A stretch of DNA of 14,439 bases from CADEEV01 sp964442185 (GTDB taxonomy: Bacteria; Acidobacteriota; Vicinamibacteria; Fen-336), in NCBI GenBank assembly GCA_964442185.1, contig CAYTWT010000103.1, forward strand, positions 1-14,439, in the 5' to 3' direction. The notes under the pieces were generated by a model. That model saw only the letters and a program-made list of their open reading frames with translations, did not search any database and was not told the DNA's origin. This document shows positions 1 through 6,543 of the stretch, one piece after another; the first letter of the stretch is position 1; each line of letters starts with the position of its first letter. The position numbers and the translations under genes were made by a program.

Positions 1-200
1 CCTTGAGGTCCCTGGGAACCCTGGGGTCCGGCGAGTCCCTGCAATCCCTGGAGTCCTGGCAATCCCTGCGGTCCCGTCAGGCCTTGCGGGCCCATCGGTC
101 CCTGCGGTCCTGCCTTCCCCTCGGGACCCTGCGGTCCCGACAGGCCAGCGGGCCCTTCCTTGCCTTCGAGACCCTGCGGTCCTGCAGGGCCGGCCGGCCC
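1..200 (-). repeat. Collagen-like Gly-X-Y coding repeat
   Basis: This is a 9-nt-periodic stretch encoding uninterrupted Gly-X-Y triplets on the minus strand. Units such as GGACCGCAG and GGATTGCAG recur with small changes. It is coding sequence of the IPT/TIG protein and continues past the window edge, so the total repeat number is unknown. Confidence 0.9.
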
Positions 201-569
201 GACCGCTCCCACCGTGACGTCGAACGTGTCGATCCGCTTGCTCTCATGACCCCGGCGCACCACGAGGCGATAGCTCCCCGGCGGGAAGTCCGCCGGCAGG
301 ACCGCCAGCAGCTCCGTAGGGCTGAAGCTCGAGACGGCCAGCTGTAGGCCGCCCAGTGTCACCTTTGGCGCCGAGTGACGCGCGAGGTTGAAGCCGCGGA
401 TGGTCAGCAGCTCCTGCTCCTGGTCGGCGAGCGCACTGGTGATCGCCAACGCGTCGTCGTCATGGTCCTTTTTGTCTTTGTCGTCGTCAGCCAGGGCCGG
501 CTGGGACAGAAATAGAACGGCCGCCACCACGCCGATCCAGCCCCGCAGGGCCAAACGGAAGTGAAGCAT
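1..569 (-). CDS. Secreted IPT/TIG-domain protein with collagen-like tail (3' end outside window)
   Basis: The reading frame starts at 569 and is still open at the window edge, giving 189 residues of a longer protein. Residues 1-27 form a signal peptide ending ALA, followed by an acidic, Asp-rich stretch (28-39). Residues about 41-120 look like an IPT/TIG immunoglobulin-like domain, with the pattern LTIRGFNL, VTLGG, SPTELLAVLP and PGSYRLVV. From Gly124 onward the chain is perfect Gly-X-Y, 22 triplets to the edge, rich in GPQ, GPA and GLQ. GGAGGG (576-581) lies a good distance before the ATG and supports this start. Secreted bacterial proteins with this layout often end in a trimerising or tail-fibre domain, but that part is not visible. 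The role is probably a cell-surface or extracellular fibrous protein; this is inferred from architecture, and no substrate can be named. Confidence 0.85.
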   Translation of the reverse strand, partial: MLHFRLALRGWIGVVAAVLFLSQPALADDDKDKKDHDDDALAITSALADQEQELLTIRGFNLARHSAPKVTLGGLQLAVSSFSPTELLAVLPADFPPGSYRLVVRRGHESKRIDTFDVTVGAVGPAGPAGPQGLEGKEGPAGLSGPQGPEGKAGPQGPMGPQGLTGPQGLPGLQGLQGLAGPQGSQGPQ

Positions 570-575
570 CGCATT

Positions 576-581
576 CCCTCC
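576..581 (-). promoter_or_regulatory. Ribosome binding site of the collagen-like gene
   Basis: GGAGGG on the minus strand lies six bases before the ATG at 569. It decides this start, because the reading frame is absent from ordinary closed-ORF lists. Confidence 0.75.
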
Positions 582-653
582 AGTCTCGAGGAGCTGACGA
601 TACGCTCGGGGGCGCCGCCGGGCAAGCCCCAAATCGCTTCGGTGACCCCCACA

Positions 654-677
654 AGCTTCGATCCACCAGCTTTGATC
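654..677 (+). repeat. Short direct repeat in the divergent intergenic region
   Basis: AGCTTCGATC (654-663) and AGCTTTGATC (668-677) match at 9 of 10 positions and start 14 bp apart. They lie just upstream of a possible -35 element (TTGACC, 678-683; 18 bp before TAGTGT at 702-707) for the amidohydrolase gene. They could be a regulator-binding pair or chance. Confidence 0.3.
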
Positions 678-707
678 TTGACCCTCGCTCCGCGAAGGGG
701 GTAGTGT
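678..707 (+). promoter_or_regulatory. Possible promoter of the amidohydrolase gene
   Basis: TTGACC (678-683) matches the sigma-70 -35 consensus at 5 of 6 positions. TAGTGT (702-707) is a weak -10 at an 18-bp spacing. Transcription from here would leave a leader of about 135 bases that includes the hairpin GCGAGA-GCGA-TCTCGC (721-736). The assignment rests on consensus matching only. Confidence 0.25.
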
Positions 708-720
708 CTCCGTCAAGGTG

Positions 721-736
721 GCGAGAGCGATCTCGC
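721..736 (+). promoter_or_regulatory. Perfect 6-4-6 inverted repeat in the amidohydrolase leader
   Basis: GCGAGA, loop GCGA, TCTCGC. The repeat lies between the possible promoter and the start codon at 850. It could be an operator or an RNA hairpin. Its function is unknown. Confidence 0.3.
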
Positions 737-849
737 GGAAGCCGAAGCCCTGAAGTGTGCCAAGCGACTGAGCCCGCCGCCCTTGACGAGCTGGGCAGCG
801 GCATTTCCCCGAAACGACCCGAACCCACGAAGAAGGCAGGAGACACGAA

Positions 850-2577
850 ATGGCGAAGGTGACGCGCAAAGAGTTCCTCTCGCTTTCCGCGCTGATGGCG
901 GGGGCGGCCGCCCTCCCGAGGCTTGCCTTCGCGCGAGGACGCGGCCAGGCCGAGGCCGCGATGCCGGTGCAGGCCAAGGGGAGCGCCATCGTCGCCGACC
1001 TCGCCGTCATCAACGCCCGCGTCCTCACCAGCGACCCTGCCGCGCCGCGCGCCGAGGCCTTCGCCGTCCGCGATGGGAAGTTCCTCGCCGTGGGCAGCTC
1101 CGCCGATATCCGCAACCTGGCCGACCGCACGACGCGCATCGTCGACGCCAAGGGGATGACCGTGACCCCCGGCTTCATCGACGCCCATTGCCACCCGAGC
1201 GGCGTCGGGGAGCTCTACTCCGCCAATGCCAACCTCAGCACCAAAGCCTTGTTGCAGGAGAGCCTCCGCAAGCGCGCCGCGCAGACGCCGGCCGGCTTCT
1301 GGGTGGAGGGCTTCATGTTCGACGATACGAAGCTCGCCGATCCCACCCCGCTCGACCGGCGCGACCTCGACGCCGTCTCGATCGCGCATCCGATCATCGT
1401 CGCGCACCGCGGCGGGCACACGGCGTGGGTGAACAGCAAGGCGCTCGAGCTGGCGGGGATCACGCGCGACACACCGGACCCCGAGCACGGACGCTATTTC
1501 CGCGACGCGAGCGGCGATCTGACGGGACGCGTCGCCGAGTTGGCGGTGGACGTCTTCGAGCGCGTCGGGGAGCGCGAGACGTTCACGCCGGAGCAGGCGC
1601 GCGAGCGCAGCCGCGCCGGCATGCGCCACATCTCCAAGCTCCTCACCGCGGCGGGCCTCACCACGGTGCACGACCTCTCGGCCAACTCGGAAAACGTCCG
1701 CGCCTACGAGGACGTGCGGCAGGGCGGCGAGCTGCGCCACCGCGCCTACATGATGATTCGCGGAGATGCCTTCCCGAAGCTGCGCGACGCTGGCATCTAC
1801 ACCGGCTTCGGCGACGACTGGATCCGCGTCGGCGGCGTGAAGTACGCCGCCGACGGCTCGGCGTCGGAGCGCACGATGCGCATGAGCACCCCGTACGTCG
1901 GGACCAAGGACTACGGCATCCTCACCATGACGCAACAGGAGATTCACGACGCCGTGGAGGACGCGCACCGCCACGGCTGGCAGGTGGGGATCCACGCCAA
2001 TGGCGACGTGACGATCGACATGGTGCTGCAGGCGTACGAGCGCGTGCTCGAGCAGTGGCCGTATCCCGACCGGCGGCACCGCATCGAACACTGCACGCTG
2101 GTGACCCCTGATCTGCTCTCACGCATCAAGGCCACCGGCTCCATCCCCACGCCGTTCTGGACCTACGTCTACTTCCACGGGGAGAAATGGTCGAACTACG
2201 GCGACGAGAAGTTGAGCCGCATGTTCGCCCACCGTTCCTTCCTCGACTACGGGATTCCCGTCCCCGGCGCTTCCGACTACAACCCGGGGCCGTTCGAGCC
2301 GCTGATGGCGATCCAGAGCATGGTGACACGGCGGGATTACCGCGGCCGCGAGTGGGGACCGAACCAGAAGGTGACGGTGGACGAGGCGCTGCGCATCGCC
2401 ACGCTGAACGGCGCGCACGCGTCGTTCGAGGAGAAGAGCAAGGGATCGGTCACCGCCGGCAAGCTGGCCGACTACGTCCTCCTCGAGAAGGACCCGCACG
2501 ACGTCGATCCCAACACGATCAAGGACATCCGGGTCGTAGAGACCGTGGTGGGCGGGAAGTCGATGTACTCCGCCTGA
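850..2577 (+). CDS. Exported YtcJ-type amidohydrolase
   Basis: A complete 575-residue amidohydrolase of the amidohydrolase_3 (YtcJ-like) group, close to the family's usual length. Residues 1-30 look like a Tat-type signal, with a relaxed RK-x-FL motif (R6, K7, F9, L10) before a hydrophobic Ala/Leu stretch, so a periplasmic location is likely. The metal-binding HxH is His113/His115 in GFIDAHCH. Other family motifs are HRGGHTAW (186-193), the HANGD block (382-386), IEHC (412-415) and Asp476 in GASDY. The C-terminal composite-barrel strand LADYVLL is also present. AGGAG (838-842) lies seven bases before the ATG. Known relatives hydrolyse amide, formamide or cyclic imide bonds; the substrate here cannot be read from sequence. 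It stands alone and converges with the DtxR-like gene 17 bp downstream, with no obvious terminator hairpin between them. Confidence 0.9.
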   Translation: MAKVTRKEFLSLSALMAGAAALPRLAFARGRGQAEAAMPVQAKGSAIVADLAVINARVLTSDPAAPRAEAFAVRDGKFLAVGSSADIRNLADRTTRIVDAKGMTVTPGFIDAHCHPSGVGELYSANANLSTKALLQESLRKRAAQTPAGFWVEGFMFDDTKLADPTPLDRRDLDAVSIAHPIIVAHRGGHTAWVNSKALELAGITRDTPDPEHGRYFRDASGDLTGRVAELAVDVFERVGERETFTPEQARERSRAGMRHISKLLTAAGLTTVHDLSANSENVRAYEDVRQGGELRHRAYMMIRGDAFPKLRDAGIYTGFGDDWIRVGGVKYAADGSASERTMRMSTPYVGTKDYGILTMTQQEIHDAVEDAHRHGWQVGIHANGDVTIDMVLQAYERVLEQWPYPDRRHRIEHCTLVTPDLLSRIKATGSIPTPFWTYVYFHGEKWSNYGDEKLSRMFAHRSFLDYGIPVPGASDYNPGPFEPLMAIQSMVTRRDYRGREWGPNQKVTVDEALRIATLNGAHASFEEKSKGSVTAGKLADYVLLEKDPHDVDPNTIKDIRVVETVVGGKSMYSA

Positions 2578-2594
2578 CGGGACGTTGCGTTCCC

Positions 2595-3266
2595 TCAGCC
2601 GACCCGCTTCACGTAGATCTCGCCGGCGATGGCCGGGTCGAGCGCCAGGGTCGTCTCGCCGACGCGAATTACCGCGGCGGGGCTCTTCTGCTGGAGATGA
2701 ACCACGACACCCGGCACGATCCCGAGGCTCCCGAGTCGGACCAGGCGGGCCGGCTCGCGGGGGGCGATGTAGACGATGCGGCCGGCGCGGCCCACGGGCA
2801 GCCGGTCGAGGGGCTGTACCAGCGGCTCCAGGGCCTGCAGCGTGTGGCAGCAGGCGCCCGGCGGAATCGGCTTGCCGTGAGGGCAGGCGACCGGATGCCC
2901 GAGGAAGGCGCAGATCGAATCGGTGATGGCCGCGTCGAGAACGTGCTCGATCACGCAGGCGGTCCGGTTGACGGCTTCGTCGTCGGCGATCTCGAGCACG
3001 CTCGTGAAGAGCGTCTCCGCCAGGCGGTGGCGGCGCACCTGCCGCTCGGCCAGTCGGCGCCCGTCTTCGCTCAGCCTCACGCGCCCCGCTTCGATCGACG
3101 CCAGGCCGCGTAGGACGAGCGCCTCGACGCCAGCGTCGAAGGCGGCGCCCACGCGGCTCGCCTCGCGAAGATCGCCGATGCCGTCCCGCCCCTGCTCGCG
3201 AAGCGTCCACAACTCTTCGGCAAGCTCCTCGACGTCCTGGTCGGCCAGGTCCTGGTCGTGGCTCAT
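2595..3266 (-). CDS. DtxR-family metal-dependent repressor with C-terminal FeoA/SH3-like domain
   Basis: This 223-residue protein is a three-domain DtxR-type transcription regulator. Residues 11-70 form the winged helix. Residues 75-140 form the metal-binding and dimerisation domain, with His80 in RRHRLAE and Cys104-x2-Glu107-His108 matching the DtxR metal ligands. Residues 172-223 form a FeoA/SH3-like barrel (LVRLGSLGIVPG ... GEIYVKRV). By alignment from memory, the place of DtxR Met10 holds Glu14, which may shift metal preference. A Cys-rich segment, CPHGKPIPPGACC (128-140), follows the dimer domain. The ATG at 3266 overlaps the upstream gene's stop as ATGA and has GGGAGG before it, so an upstream in-frame extension to 3440 is rejected. 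It is the last gene of the feo operon and probably represses that operon when iron is plentiful (inferred from context). Confidence 0.88.
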   Translation of the reverse strand: MSHDQDLADQDVEELAEELWTLREQGRDGIGDLREASRVGAAFDAGVEALVLRGLASIEAGRVRLSEDGRRLAERQVRRHRLAETLFTSVLEIADDEAVNRTACVIEHVLDAAITDSICAFLGHPVACPHGKPIPPGACCHTLQALEPLVQPLDRLPVGRAGRIVYIAPREPARLVRLGSLGIVPGVVVHLQQKSPAAVIRVGETTLALDPAIAGEIYVKRVG

Positions 3267-3472
3267 GGCCGATCCTCCCGGAAGCGACGGGAGAGACGCC
3301 TCACCCACTCGACGATCTTCGACGTGCGCGGGAAGCTGTAACCGCAGGCCGGGCAGCGGGCGATGTCGCAGCCCGCGTTCAGGGGACACGAGGCGCAGAG
3401 CTGTTCGCCGCAGGTGAATTGGAGCGAGCAGAGCGGGCACTCAAGTTGCTGCGACGGCGCTGGTGATGTCAC
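3263..3472 (-). CDS. Small eight-cysteine protein between feoB and the DtxR-like gene
   Basis: A 69-residue protein read from a GTG at 3472. The GTG overlaps the feoB stop (GTGA), and its own TGA overlaps the next ATG (ATGA). Eight cysteines occur at 12, 15, 21, 26, 29, 35, 40 and 43, with CxxC pairs at both ends (CPLC, CPAC) and a middle CASCPLNAGC. This suggests a zinc- or iron-binding ribbon. The C-terminal third (50-69) is basic (RRLSRRFR). There is no signal peptide or membrane segment, so it should be cytosolic. Small Cys-rich proteins beside feoB are known in other bacteria; whether this is the same family is my recollection and not tested. It may handle Fe(II) entering through FeoB or act as an accessory to FeoB. 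The GTG choice is set by the absence of a nearer in-frame ATG and by the tight coupling. Confidence 0.75.
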   Translation of the reverse strand: MTSPAPSQQLECPLCSLQFTCGEQLCASCPLNAGCDIARCPACGYSFPRTSKIVEWVRRLSRRFREDRP

Positions 3473-5496
3473 CTTACCAGCCCGGCGGGCAAGGCCCGCA
3501 GCACGACGTTCACGACCGCCCCCACCGCGACCGCAAACGGGAAGATGAAACCCGCCACAGCGCTCGCCGTCTTCCAGCCGCGCTCCTTCACGATCATCAG
3601 GAAGTTCGCGACGCACGGGATGAACAGCGTGATCGTCACCGCGGCGACGATCACCTGGATCGGGTCGAGCCGCCCCTCCGCCGCCAGCTTGTACAGGCCG
3701 GCGACGCCGAAGTCGCGCCGCAGGAAGCCGATCACGAAGGCCTGGGCGGTTTCCCTGGGAAGCCCGAGCATGCCGGTCAGGACCGGCTCGGCCACCCGCT
3801 CCAGGCTGCCCAGCAGGCGCAGCCGGTCCGCCGCGAAGAGGATCAGCGTCCCGAGCACGAAGAGCGGCACGGCCTCCTTCAGGTACCACTCGATCCGCGC
3901 CAGTGTCTTCACCAGCAGGTTCTCGAGGCGAGGCAGGCGCAGCGGCGGCAGCTCGAGCAGGAAGTCGCTGCTGCGACCCGGCAGCAGGTGCGCCGCGAGC
4001 CGGCCCACCAGCACCGTGACCCCGGCGACGACCGCGACCCAGATCACCACGGCCAGCGGTGAGAGCGCGCCCAACAGGGCCAGGATCACGCCAAGCTGCG
4101 CCGAGCACGGCACGCCGAGTGCGAGCAGCAAGATGACGATCAGGCGCTCCTTCGGCGTCTCGAGGATGCGCGTGGTGAGCGTCGCCATGGTGTCGCAGCC
4201 GAGGCCCAGAACCATCGGCAGCACCGCCTTGCCGTTCAGCCCCATGACGCGGAACGCGCGGTTCGCCATCACCGCGAGCCGCGGCAGGTAGCCCGAGTCC
4301 TCGAGCACGCCGAAGGCGAGGAAGAACGTGCCGACGATGGGCAGCACCAGGGCCAGCGAATACGTGATGGCCATCGTGAAGAACCCGTACGGCCCGACGA
4401 ACAGGTCACGCAGGAACGACCATGGCAGCCAGGCGTCGGCGGCGCGGATCAGCAACGGGTTGAGCAGCCGGCCAAAGAGCCCGTTCTCCAACAGGTCGAC
4501 GAGCGTCCGCGCGCCGAAGACCCCGACGAAGAGATACGCGGCGTAGAGCACGACGCCCAGGATCCCGACGCCCGCGACGGAATGCGTCGTGAGGCGATCC
4601 AGGGCGCGCCAGGGCGACGCCGCGGGGCGTCCGTTGCGCCTGCTGCGCGCCTCGGCCACGAGCGCCACGGCGGCCCGAAGCCTGGCCTGGCCGATCACGT
4701 AGGCGAGGGGCTCGGAGCCGCGCCGCAGCAGGGCGTCGCGGACGGCCTCGATCCCGGCCAACGCTTCCGGCGCGACTCTCTCCCGAAGCCAGGCAGCGAG
4801 GGTGTCGTCCCCCGCGAGCACCATCAGCGCGAGCGCCCTTCGCGCGAGCGGCCCCTCGGGCAGGAGCGGAAGCACAGCCGCAACGGCACGCTCGACGCTC
4901 TCGGGGTACTCGGTACGGGCAGCGCCGGCCTGCAGCGTCCCGAGCGCCTCACGCAGGCGCTCGATCCCCTCGTGCCGCACGGCGACCGTGGGGACGACGG
5001 CAACGCCGAGGCGCTCGGCCAGGCGCTCCGTATCGATGCCGATGCCGGCCAGCGCCGCTTCGTCCATCATGTTGAGGCAGACGGCGAACGGGACCTGCAT
5101 CTCGGCGAGTTGGAGCGCCAGGAGCAGCGTGCGCTCGAGGTTCTTCGCATCGCCGACCAGCACGACACTCGCGGGCTCGTCGGCCAATAGGATGTCGCGG
5201 GTGACCCGCTCGTCTTCCGAAGTCGGCAGGAACGACGCCGTACCGGGCGTATCGACGACCGGCGTCTTGCGGCCGGCGACGAGCGTTGAGCCAAAGCTGA
5301 GCTCCACGGTCGTGCCCGGGTAGTTGGAGACTGTGACGTACGTCCCCGTCAGCGCCCCGAACAGGACGCTCTTGCCGACGTTGGGATTCCCCACCAGGAC
5401 GAGCCTGTGCGGAGGTTTCCCGGGACTGGGCGCAAATGGAGCCGCGTCGGTCTGCATACGCGCAAAGTCTGCGGCTGTGGAGGACGCCATACTCAT
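3469..5496 (-). CDS. feoB: Ferrous iron transporter FeoB
   Basis: A 675-residue FeoB, the inner-membrane Fe(II) transporter with an N-terminal GTPase. G1 is GNPNVGKS (36-43), switch I is NYPGTT (58-63), G3 is DTPG (82-85) and G4 is N142-x2-D145. After the helical guanine-dissociation-inhibitor-like part (about 190-290), the rest is strongly hydrophobic. It contains two repeated Gate regions carrying GLGCD, GVPCSAQ and, near the end, IPCVANFLMIVKERG. It is somewhat shorter than E. coli FeoB, mainly at the C-terminus. An in-frame TGA two codons upstream limits the start to 5496 or later; M3 and M14 remain possible because the Shine-Dalgarno at 5496 is weak. No separate feoA is present; the only FeoA-like domain is in the DtxR-like protein. 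Translation may be coupled to the leader ORF just upstream. Confidence 0.95.
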   Translation of the reverse strand: MSMASSTAADFARMQTDAAPFAPSPGKPPHRLVLVGNPNVGKSVLFGALTGTYVTVSNYPGTTVELSFGSTLVAGRKTPVVDTPGTASFLPTSEDERVTRDILLADEPASVVLVGDAKNLERTLLLALQLAEMQVPFAVCLNMMDEAALAGIGIDTERLAERLGVAVVPTVAVRHEGIERLREALGTLQAGAARTEYPESVERAVAAVLPLLPEGPLARRALALMVLAGDDTLAAWLRERVAPEALAGIEAVRDALLRRGSEPLAYVIGQARLRAAVALVAEARSRRNGRPAASPWRALDRLTTHSVAGVGILGVVLYAAYLFVGVFGARTLVDLLENGLFGRLLNPLLIRAADAWLPWSFLRDLFVGPYGFFTMAITYSLALVLPIVGTFFLAFGVLEDSGYLPRLAVMANRAFRVMGLNGKAVLPMVLGLGCDTMATLTTRILETPKERLIVILLLALGVPCSAQLGVILALLGALSPLAVVIWVAVVAGVTVLVGRLAAHLLPGRSSDFLLELPPLRLPRLENLLVKTLARIEWYLKEAVPLFVLGTLILFAADRLRLLGSLERVAEPVLTGMLGLPRETAQAFVIGFLRRDFGVAGLYKLAAEGRLDPIQVIVAAVTITLFIPCVANFLMIVKERGWKTASAVAGFIFPFAVAVGAVVNVVLRALPAGLVR

Positions 5497-5507
5497 TCGT
5501 CACGGTC

Positions 5508-5558
5508 TCAAGCACGAGGCGGGCCAAGCGGGGGCCACTTGCGGATGAGTGTTTTCAT
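5508..5558 (-). CDS. Possible 16-codon leader peptide before feoB
   Basis: ATG at 5558 is preceded by AGAGGAG (5564-5570) with a five-base gap, the best Shine-Dalgarno in the feo leader. The frame encodes MKTLIRKWPPLGPPRA and stops at 5508, leaving 11 bases before the feoB ATG. It is out of frame with feoB, so it is not an N-terminal extension. It could couple ribosome loading onto feoB or act as a regulatory leader. The Pro-rich end (PP twice) could slow ribosomes. No homologue is recognised. Confidence 0.35.
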   Translation of the reverse strand: MKTLIRKWPPLGPPRA

Positions 5559-5589
5559 CGAGGCTCCTCTGTCCGTGCATGCTTCTTGC

Positions 5590-5619
5590 TTAGTACACGA
5601 GCGGCCGCGTTCGTGTCAC
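5590..5619 (-). promoter_or_regulatory. Candidate feo promoter with operator in the spacer
   Basis: On the minus strand GTGACA (5619-5614, 5 of 6 to the -35 consensus) and TACTAA (5595-5590, weak -10) are 18 bp apart. The 22-bp inverted repeat ACACGA-N10-TCGTGT (5595-5616) spans the spacer and touches both elements, where a bound repressor would block RNA polymerase. The operon's own DtxR-like regulator is the obvious candidate to bind, but the site does not look like the classical DtxR box. The core GCGGCCGC (5601-5608) is itself palindromic. Confidence 0.4.
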
Positions 5620-5669
5620 GATCGGCCATTTCGGATCGGTGACAGCGGTATCTGAAGGAGCGATCTCTA

Positions 5670-6500
5670 ATGCGTGACTCTGCGGTTGTCCTCTTCGCCG
5701 TCCTGGCCGTGGGCTGCAACACCAGCGCCGCGCCCCGTCCCGTTCCCGTGGCCCCGGGTCGCACGACGCCCACCGGCAGCGTGGCGCCGCCAGCGACTGC
5801 GGATACGACGACGCCGAGCCCGCTCGGAACGCTGACCGGCAGCATCCTCGAAACGATGGACTCGGGCGGCTACACATACCTGCGCCTCAAGACCCCTGGC
5901 GGCGAGGTCTGGGCCGCCGTCAACCAGGCAACCGTCAAGAAGGGCGGCACCGTCACTGTCGTCAACGGCATGACGATGGACGGGTTCGAAAGCAAGACGC
6001 TCAAGCGCAAGTTCGACCACATCGTGTTCGGCAGCCTCGCCTCGGCAAGCTCGGCAGCAGCACCGGCCGGGGCCGCTGCGAGCGCGTCCGGCCAGCCCAC
6101 GCTCGACCCGCAAGTGCTCGCGGGGATCGCCGCGCAGCACGCTTCGGTCGCAAGCGGTCCGGCCGACATCGGCGAGATCAGTGTCGAGAAGGCCGAGGGC
6201 AAGGAGGCTCGGACCGTGGCCGAGATCTTCGCCGGCAAGGCCGCGCTCAAGGGCAACCTGGTCGCGGTCCGCGGCAAGGTGGTCAAGTACAACCCCGGTA
6301 TTCTCGGGCGTAATTGGATCCACCTGCGCGACGGCTCGGGCTCCCGCGACACGCAGGATGACGACATCACGGTGACGACCACCGCAACCAGCGCCGTGGG
6401 GGACGTAGTGCTCGCGCGTGGAACGCTACATCTCGATCAGGACTTCGGCGCGGGCTACGCGTATGCCGTGATCCTCGAAGACGCCGAGCTCGTGAAATAG
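5670..6500 (+). CDS. Lipoprotein with two OB-fold-like domains
   Basis: This 276-residue protein has a short signal with lipobox AVGC (Cys16), so it is probably lipid-anchored in the envelope. A Pro/Thr-rich linker follows. The first domain (about 52-127) has the pattern GSILETMDSGGYTYLRL, VWAAV, TVTVVNGM and FESKTLKRKFDHIVF. An Ala/Ser linker (128-165) leads to the second domain (about 168-276): TVAEIFAGKAALKG, VAVRGKVVK, GRNWIHLRDGSG, DITVTT, GDVVLARGTL and YAVILEDA. Both resemble the small OB-fold modules found in periplasmic proteins of deltaproteobacteria. AAGGAG (5655-5660) supports the start. The ligand is unknown. It is divergent from feoB and shares its control region, so co-regulation by iron is possible but not shown. 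It converges with tnaA 43 bp downstream. Confidence 0.8.
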   Translation: MRDSAVVLFAVLAVGCNTSAAPRPVPVAPGRTTPTGSVAPPATADTTTPSPLGTLTGSILETMDSGGYTYLRLKTPGGEVWAAVNQATVKKGGTVTVVNGMTMDGFESKTLKRKFDHIVFGSLASASSAAAPAGAAASASGQPTLDPQVLAGIAAQHASVASGPADIGEISVEKAEGKEARTVAEIFAGKAALKGNLVAVRGKVVKYNPGILGRNWIHLRDGSGSRDTQDDDITVTTTATSAVGDVVLARGTLHLDQDFGAGYAYAVILEDAELVK

Positions 6501-6543
6501 CGGCCCTTCCCCAGGCACGTCACCGCGGCGAGCGCCTGCTGGC

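Noticed and set aside
1..200. CRISPR-like or tandem non-coding repeat
   Set aside because: The 9-nt period and perfect Gly-X-Y translation in one frame show a coding collagen-like repeat; there are no spacers.
487..2091. Long minus-strand frame of 534 codons opposite the amidohydrolase gene
   Set aside because: It is a GC-driven shadow: Arg/Ala/Val-rich, with no motif or ribosome site, lying opposite a gene with full family motifs. It also overlaps the start of the collagen-like gene.
783..2111. Plus-strand frame overlapping the amidohydrolase
   Set aside because: Arg/Pro-rich out-of-frame translation of the real gene, with no recognisable domain.
2119..3210. Minus-strand frame across the amidohydrolase end and the DtxR-like gene
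   Set aside because: Low-complexity Arg-rich product, overlapping two well-supported genes in other frames.
3263..4108. Extending the Cys-rich protein upstream to 4108
   Set aside because: The upstream part is an out-of-frame shadow of feoB rich in Gly/Arg; the GTG at 3472 coupled to the feoB stop explains the gene better.
6501..6543. Terminator between the OB-fold lipoprotein and tnaA
   Set aside because: Only very short pairings (for example GGCG-AG-CGCC) are present, with no T-run on either strand.
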